DNA from: Streptomyces sp. SS1-1
GTDB lineage: Bacteria; Actinomycetota; Actinomycetes; Streptomycetales; Streptomycetaceae
NCBI RefSeq assembly: GCF_008973465.1
Contig: NZ_WBXN01000004.1
Location: 2,542,001 to 2,606,000, forward strand
Direction: 5' to 3'
DNA length: 64,000 bases
Part shown: one piece after another, positions 61,274-64,000 of the stretch
Layout of the letters: every line of letters begins with the position of its first letter
How positions within the stretch are numbered: the stretch's first letter is position 1
The notes under the pieces: model-generated
Databases searched by the model: none
Seen by the model: only the letters and a program-made list of their open reading frames with translations
What the model was told of the DNA's origin: nothing
Program-made: the position numbers and the translations under genes

Positions 61274-62068
61274 ATGCCGATACCCGGGACACCCAGCCGC
61301 GCCGAGCTCGTCGACCACCTCGTCCGCACCCGCATCGCGGGCGACGTCGCGACCCCCCGCGAGAACAACCTCTCCCACTACCGCCAGCTGGCGAACGGCA
61401 ACCGCCACTACTGGCTCGGCCTGGAGCTCGGCGACCGCTGGACCGACGAGCAGGACGTGCTGGCCGTGATGGCGGAGCGCGTCGGCGTGAGCGACGACGC
61501 CGAGCACCGGCACGGCCAGGACACCATCGACCCGGAGCTGACGGTGGCCGCGCTGGAGCGGATGGCGGCCCGGCTGCGCAAGGCGGCCGACGGCTCGCAG
61601 CGGGTGCTGTTCGCGACCGGCCACCCCGGGGGCCTGCTCGACGTCCACCGCGCGACGGCCGCCGCGCTGCGCGTCGCCGGCTGCGAGATCGTCGTGATCC
61701 CGGAGGGCCTGCAGACCGAGGAGGGCTACGTCGTGCAGTTCGCCGACGTCGCCGTCCTGGAGCACGGCGCGTCCCTGTGGCACACGCACTCCGGCGACCC
61801 GATGAAGGCGATCCTCACCGGCCTGGAGCGCGAGGGCCGCCCGCTGCCCGACCTGGTGGTCGCCGACCACGGCTGGGCGGGCTACGCGGGCCAGCACGGC
61901 GTGGACTCGGTCGGCTACGCCGACTGCAACGACCCGGCCCTGTTCCTCGCCGAGTCCGAGGGCACCCTCCAGGTCACGGTCCCCCTGGACGACCACGTGA
62001 CGAGCCCCCGCCACTACGACCCGATGACGGCGTACCTGCTGTCCGAGGCGGGCCTGACCGACGCCTGA
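61274..62068 (+). CDS. Conserved actinobacterial protein (putative phosphatase)
   Basis: This 264-residue protein is widespread in actinobacteria. Visible features are NLSHYRQLANGNRHYWLGLELG at the start, ATGHPGGLLDVHRATAAALR and LVVADHGWAGYAGQHGVDSV toward the end, with several His/Asp pairs that could bind metal. I recall relatives labelled phosphatase, but no motif here proves it. Start at ATG 61274; another ATG three codons earlier is possible. It is 60 bp after the PucR gene in the same direction. Confidence 0.6.
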   Translation: MPIPGTPSRAELVDHLVRTRIAGDVATPRENNLSHYRQLANGNRHYWLGLELGDRWTDEQDVLAVMAERVGVSDDAEHRHGQDTIDPELTVAALERMAARLRKAADGSQRVLFATGHPGGLLDVHRATAAALRVAGCEIVVIPEGLQTEEGYVVQFADVAVLEHGASLWHTHSGDPMKAILTGLEREGRPLPDLVVADHGWAGYAGQHGVDSVGYADCNDPALFLAESEGTLQVTVPLDDHVTSPRHYDPMTAYLLSEAGLTDA

Positions 62069-62135
62069 GGCGTGCCCGCCCGGGTCGGCTCCCGCCGTCA
62101 CCCGGCCCCGAACGGGCCGGGTGACGGCGGCCTCG

Positions 62136-62393
62136 TCAGCGTGTGCGCAGTGCGGCGACCTTGGCGGTCAGCTCGACGATGGCGTTATTGAGCGCTCCGC
62201 TGTGCTTGTCGGCGGTACCGGCGAACGCCTTCAGCGCCTCGACGAGTTCGACGTTGCTCTTCGCCAGGGCGAGCTGGGCGTCGACCTGGAGCAATGAGAT
62301 CTCGTCGGGATGGGGCCCAGGCTTATTGCTCTTCTTCTGAGTTTCCCGCTGGCCCAGCAGCTTGTCGACCAGTTCCTTCGCGTCTTTGGGCAA
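62136..62393 (-). CDS. Small helical protein of unknown function
   Basis: This 85-residue protein is mostly helical and charged: ELVDKLLGQRETQKK, then LALAKSNVELVEALKAFAGT and NNAIVELTAKVAALRTR, so coiled-coil formation is likely. I chose the TTG at 62393 because AGGGGGAACC directly precedes it; the longer frame from a GTG at 62435 has no ribosome site. No known domain recognised. It stands convergent to the putative phosphatase gene. Confidence 0.55.
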   Translation of the reverse strand: MPKDAKELVDKLLGQRETQKKSNKPGPHPDEISLLQVDAQLALAKSNVELVEALKAFAGTADKHSGALNNAIVELTAKVAALRTR

Positions 62394-62479
62394 GGTTCCC
62401 CCTGTCGCTGTGACCGTCGACGCATCCCTGCCCACATCAGGCGAAGATCACGTATCCGGCTCGGGGGAGGCCCCGCGAT

Positions 62480-63358
62480 TCAGTCGCCGGCGCTGCGCGG
62501 GACGCGGACCACGCCCTCCTGGATGACCGAGACCGCGAGGCGGCCGTCCTGGGTGTAGATGCGGGCCTGGCCGAGGCCGCGGCCGCCGTGGGCGGACGGG
62601 GACTCCTGGTCGTACAGGAGCCATTCGTCGGCGCGGAACGGGCGGTGGAACCACATGGCGTGGTCCAGGGAGGCGCCGACGACGTCGCCGACGGCCCAGC
62701 CGCCCCGCCCGTGCGCGAGCAGCACGGAGTCGAGCAGGGTCATGTCGGAGACGTACGTGGCCAGCACGACGTGCAGCAAGGGGTCGTCGGCGAGCTTGCC
62801 GTTGGTGCGGAACCACACCTGGGAGTGCGGTTCGCGCGGCTCGCCGTAGCGGCCGTACGGCGGCTCGTCGACGTAGCGCAGATCGACCGCCCGGCGGGCC
62901 TCCAGGAACCGTTCGACGACCGCCGGGTCGAGGTGCCCGTAGCCGCGCAGCCGCTCCTCGGAGGTGGGCAGCGACGCCGGGTCGGGCGCGGGCGGCATCG
63001 GGGCCTGGTGGTCCAGGCCCTCCTCGTACGCCTGGAAGGACGCCGACAGCGCGAAGATCGGCTTGCCGTGCTGGACGGCGACCACCCGGCGGGTGGTGAA
63101 GGAACGCCCGTCGCGCATGCGGTCGACGTTGTAGACGATGGGCGCGCCCGGGTCCCCCATACGCAGGAAGTACGCGTGGAGGGAGTGGGCGGGCCGGTCC
63201 GCGGGCACCGTGCGGCCGGCGGCCACGAGCGCCTGGGCCGCGACCTGTCCGCCGAAGACGCGCGGGACGACGGCGGACTGGGACCGGCCGCGGAAGATGT
63301 CCACCTCGATCTGCTCCAGGTCGAGCAGATCGAGGAGGCTCTGAAGTGCCTCGTTCAT
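62480..63358 (-). CDS. tesB: Acyl-CoA thioesterase II
   Basis: This 292-residue enzyme is a tandem hotdog fold of the TesB family that hydrolyses acyl-CoA to fatty acid and CoA. The N-terminal hotdog contains IFRGRSQSAVVPRVFGGQVAAQAL, and the C-terminal hotdog has LLDSVLLAHGRGGWAVGDVVGASLDHAMWFHRPF with the catalytic Asp of DHAMWFH, then DEWLLYDQESPSAHGGRGLGQARIYTQDG. It lies 35 bp after the acyl-CoA dehydrogenase gene in the same direction and is probably cotranscribed. Confidence 0.93.
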   Translation of the reverse strand: MNEALQSLLDLLDLEQIEVDIFRGRSQSAVVPRVFGGQVAAQALVAAGRTVPADRPAHSLHAYFLRMGDPGAPIVYNVDRMRDGRSFTTRRVVAVQHGKPIFALSASFQAYEEGLDHQAPMPPAPDPASLPTSEERLRGYGHLDPAVVERFLEARRAVDLRYVDEPPYGRYGEPREPHSQVWFRTNGKLADDPLLHVVLATYVSDMTLLDSVLLAHGRGGWAVGDVVGASLDHAMWFHRPFRADEWLLYDQESPSAHGGRGLGQARIYTQDGRLAVSVIQEGVVRVPRSAGD

Positions 63359-63393
63359 GGCACCTTTTCTACTGGCAGGGAATGTCAGGGGCC

Positions 63394-64000
63394 TTACAGG
63401 CCCATGTCCTTCGCGATGATCGTCTTCATGATCTCGCTGGTCCCGCCGTAGATGCGGTTGACGCGGTTGTCCGCGTACAGACGCGCGATCGGGTACTCGT
63501 TCATGAAGCCGTAGCCGCCGTGCAGCTGGAGGCAGCGGTCGATCACCCGGTGGGCGACCTCGGTGCAGAACAGCTTCGCGGAGGCGGCCTCGGCGGGCGT
63601 CAGCTCACCGGCGTCCAGGGCCTCCAGCGCGCGGTCGGCGACGGCCTCGGCGGCGTCCACCTCGGCCTGGCAGGCGGCCAGCTCGAACTTGGTGTTCTGG
63701 AAGGCGGCGACCGGCTTGCCGAAGACGGTGCGCTCCTGGACGTACTGCTTGGCGAACCGGACGGCGGCCTTGGCCTGGGCGTAGGCGCCGTAGGCGATGC
63801 CCCAGCGCTCCGAGGCGAGGTTGTGGCCGAGGTAGTAGAAGCCCTTGTTCTCCTCGCCGAGGAGGTCCTCGACGGGCACCTTGACGTCGACGAACGCCAG
63901 CTCGGCGGTGTCGGAGGTGCGCAGGCCCAGCTTGTCCAGCTTGCGGCCGATGGAGTAGCCCTCGGACTTGGTGTCCACGGCGAACAGGGAGATGCCGTGG
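63394..64000 (-). CDS. Acyl-CoA dehydrogenase, C-terminal part
   Basis: The gene starts beyond the window. The visible 202 residues cover part of the middle beta domain (KLDKLGLRTSDTAELAFVDVKVP) and the whole C-terminal helical domain, with RTVFGKPVAAFQNTKFELA and LHGGYGFMNEYPIARLYADNRVNRIYGGTSEIMKTIIAKDMGL. These are FAD-binding and substrate regions; the catalytic base usually found in YGGTSE is the Glu there. It would oxidise acyl-CoA to enoyl-CoA. It is followed by tesB. Confidence 0.93.
   Translation of the reverse strand, partial: HGISLFAVDTKSEGYSIGRKLDKLGLRTSDTAELAFVDVKVPVEDLLGEENKGFYYLGHNLASERWGIAYGAYAQAKAAVRFAKQYVQERTVFGKPVAAFQNTKFELAACQAEVDAAEAVADRALEALDAGELTPAEAASAKLFCTEVAHRVIDRCLQLHGGYGFMNEYPIARLYADNRVNRIYGGTSEIMKTIIAKDMGL

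Overview
The window reads as chromosomal DNA of a Streptomyces or very close relative. GC is very high, codon third positions are nearly all G or C, GTG and TTG starts and 4-bp ATGA/GTGA overlaps are frequent, and typical streptomycete families are present (Scr1-type XRE regulator with DUF397 partner, PucR regulator, LacI-controlled sugar operons, DUF993). From memory, the order mmsA, iolC, copZ-copA, citrate synthase, RecD-like helicase, rbs operon, speB, acyl-CoA dehydrogenase resembles the SCO27xx part of the S. coelicolor chromosome. That is recall, not a search. No tRNA, rRNA, CRISPR array, intact transposase or prophage was seen.

Layout. 1-3.5 kb: end of an exopolysaccharide-type cluster (glycosyltransferase end, Wzz-like protein, FemAB/CelD-like acyltransferase) and a convergent secreted GH26-like glycosidase. 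3.5-12.3 kb: a long-chain acyl-CoA ligase with a tandem palindromic operator, a VWA lipoprotein, an ABC permease translationally coupled to an alpha/beta-hydrolase/ABC-ATPase fusion, and an APC permease. 12.5-15.6 kb: a decayed inositol locus keeping mmsA and iolC, with only the tail of iolD next to an 82-bp hairpin element. 16-21 kb: small HTH protein, GNAT acetyltransferase, Zn alcohol dehydrogenase, and an MMPL exporter divergent from a TetR gene with two palindromes between them. 21.2-25.8 kb: copper operon copZ-copA with a CsoR-type operator, an AT-richer structured stretch that may encode a small RNA, and citrate synthase. 26-32.6 kb: RecD2-like helicase, an XRE/DUF397/HATPase regulatory module, a HEAT-repeat protein, and a TetR gene divergent from a small membrane protein.

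32.7-38.6 kb: a self-contained ribose operon, lacI-rbsA-rbsCB (permease and binding protein fused)-rbsK-rbsD, ending in a strong terminator. 39.4-44.8 kb: an uncharacterised sugar or polyol catabolic island, with Gfo/Idh oxidoreductase, DUF993 aldolase-like protein and TIM-barrel isomerase in one overlapping operon, divergent from a LacI regulator and followed by a second TIM-barrel isomerase. 44.9-55.3 kb: MFS transporter, secreted GH3 glucosaminidase, a lipoprotein, a secreted small protein, a fused heterodimer-type ABC exporter, a secreted penicillin-recognising-type serine hydrolase and a secreted endonuclease I. 55.3-61.2 kb: a ThDP enzyme, an agmatinase-family ureohydrolase and a sodium:solute symporter divergent from a PucR regulator, which together look like a guanidino-compound (possibly arginine transaminase pathway) route. 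61.3-64 kb: a conserved actinobacterial protein, a small helical protein, a TesB thioesterase and the C-terminal part of an acyl-CoA dehydrogenase.

The most unusual items are the membrane-spanning hydrolase/ABC-ATPase fusion with its permease, the ThDP/ureohydrolase/symporter island, the iolD remnant abutting the hairpin element, the structured region before citrate synthase, and the apparent frameshift at the end of the GH26 gene.
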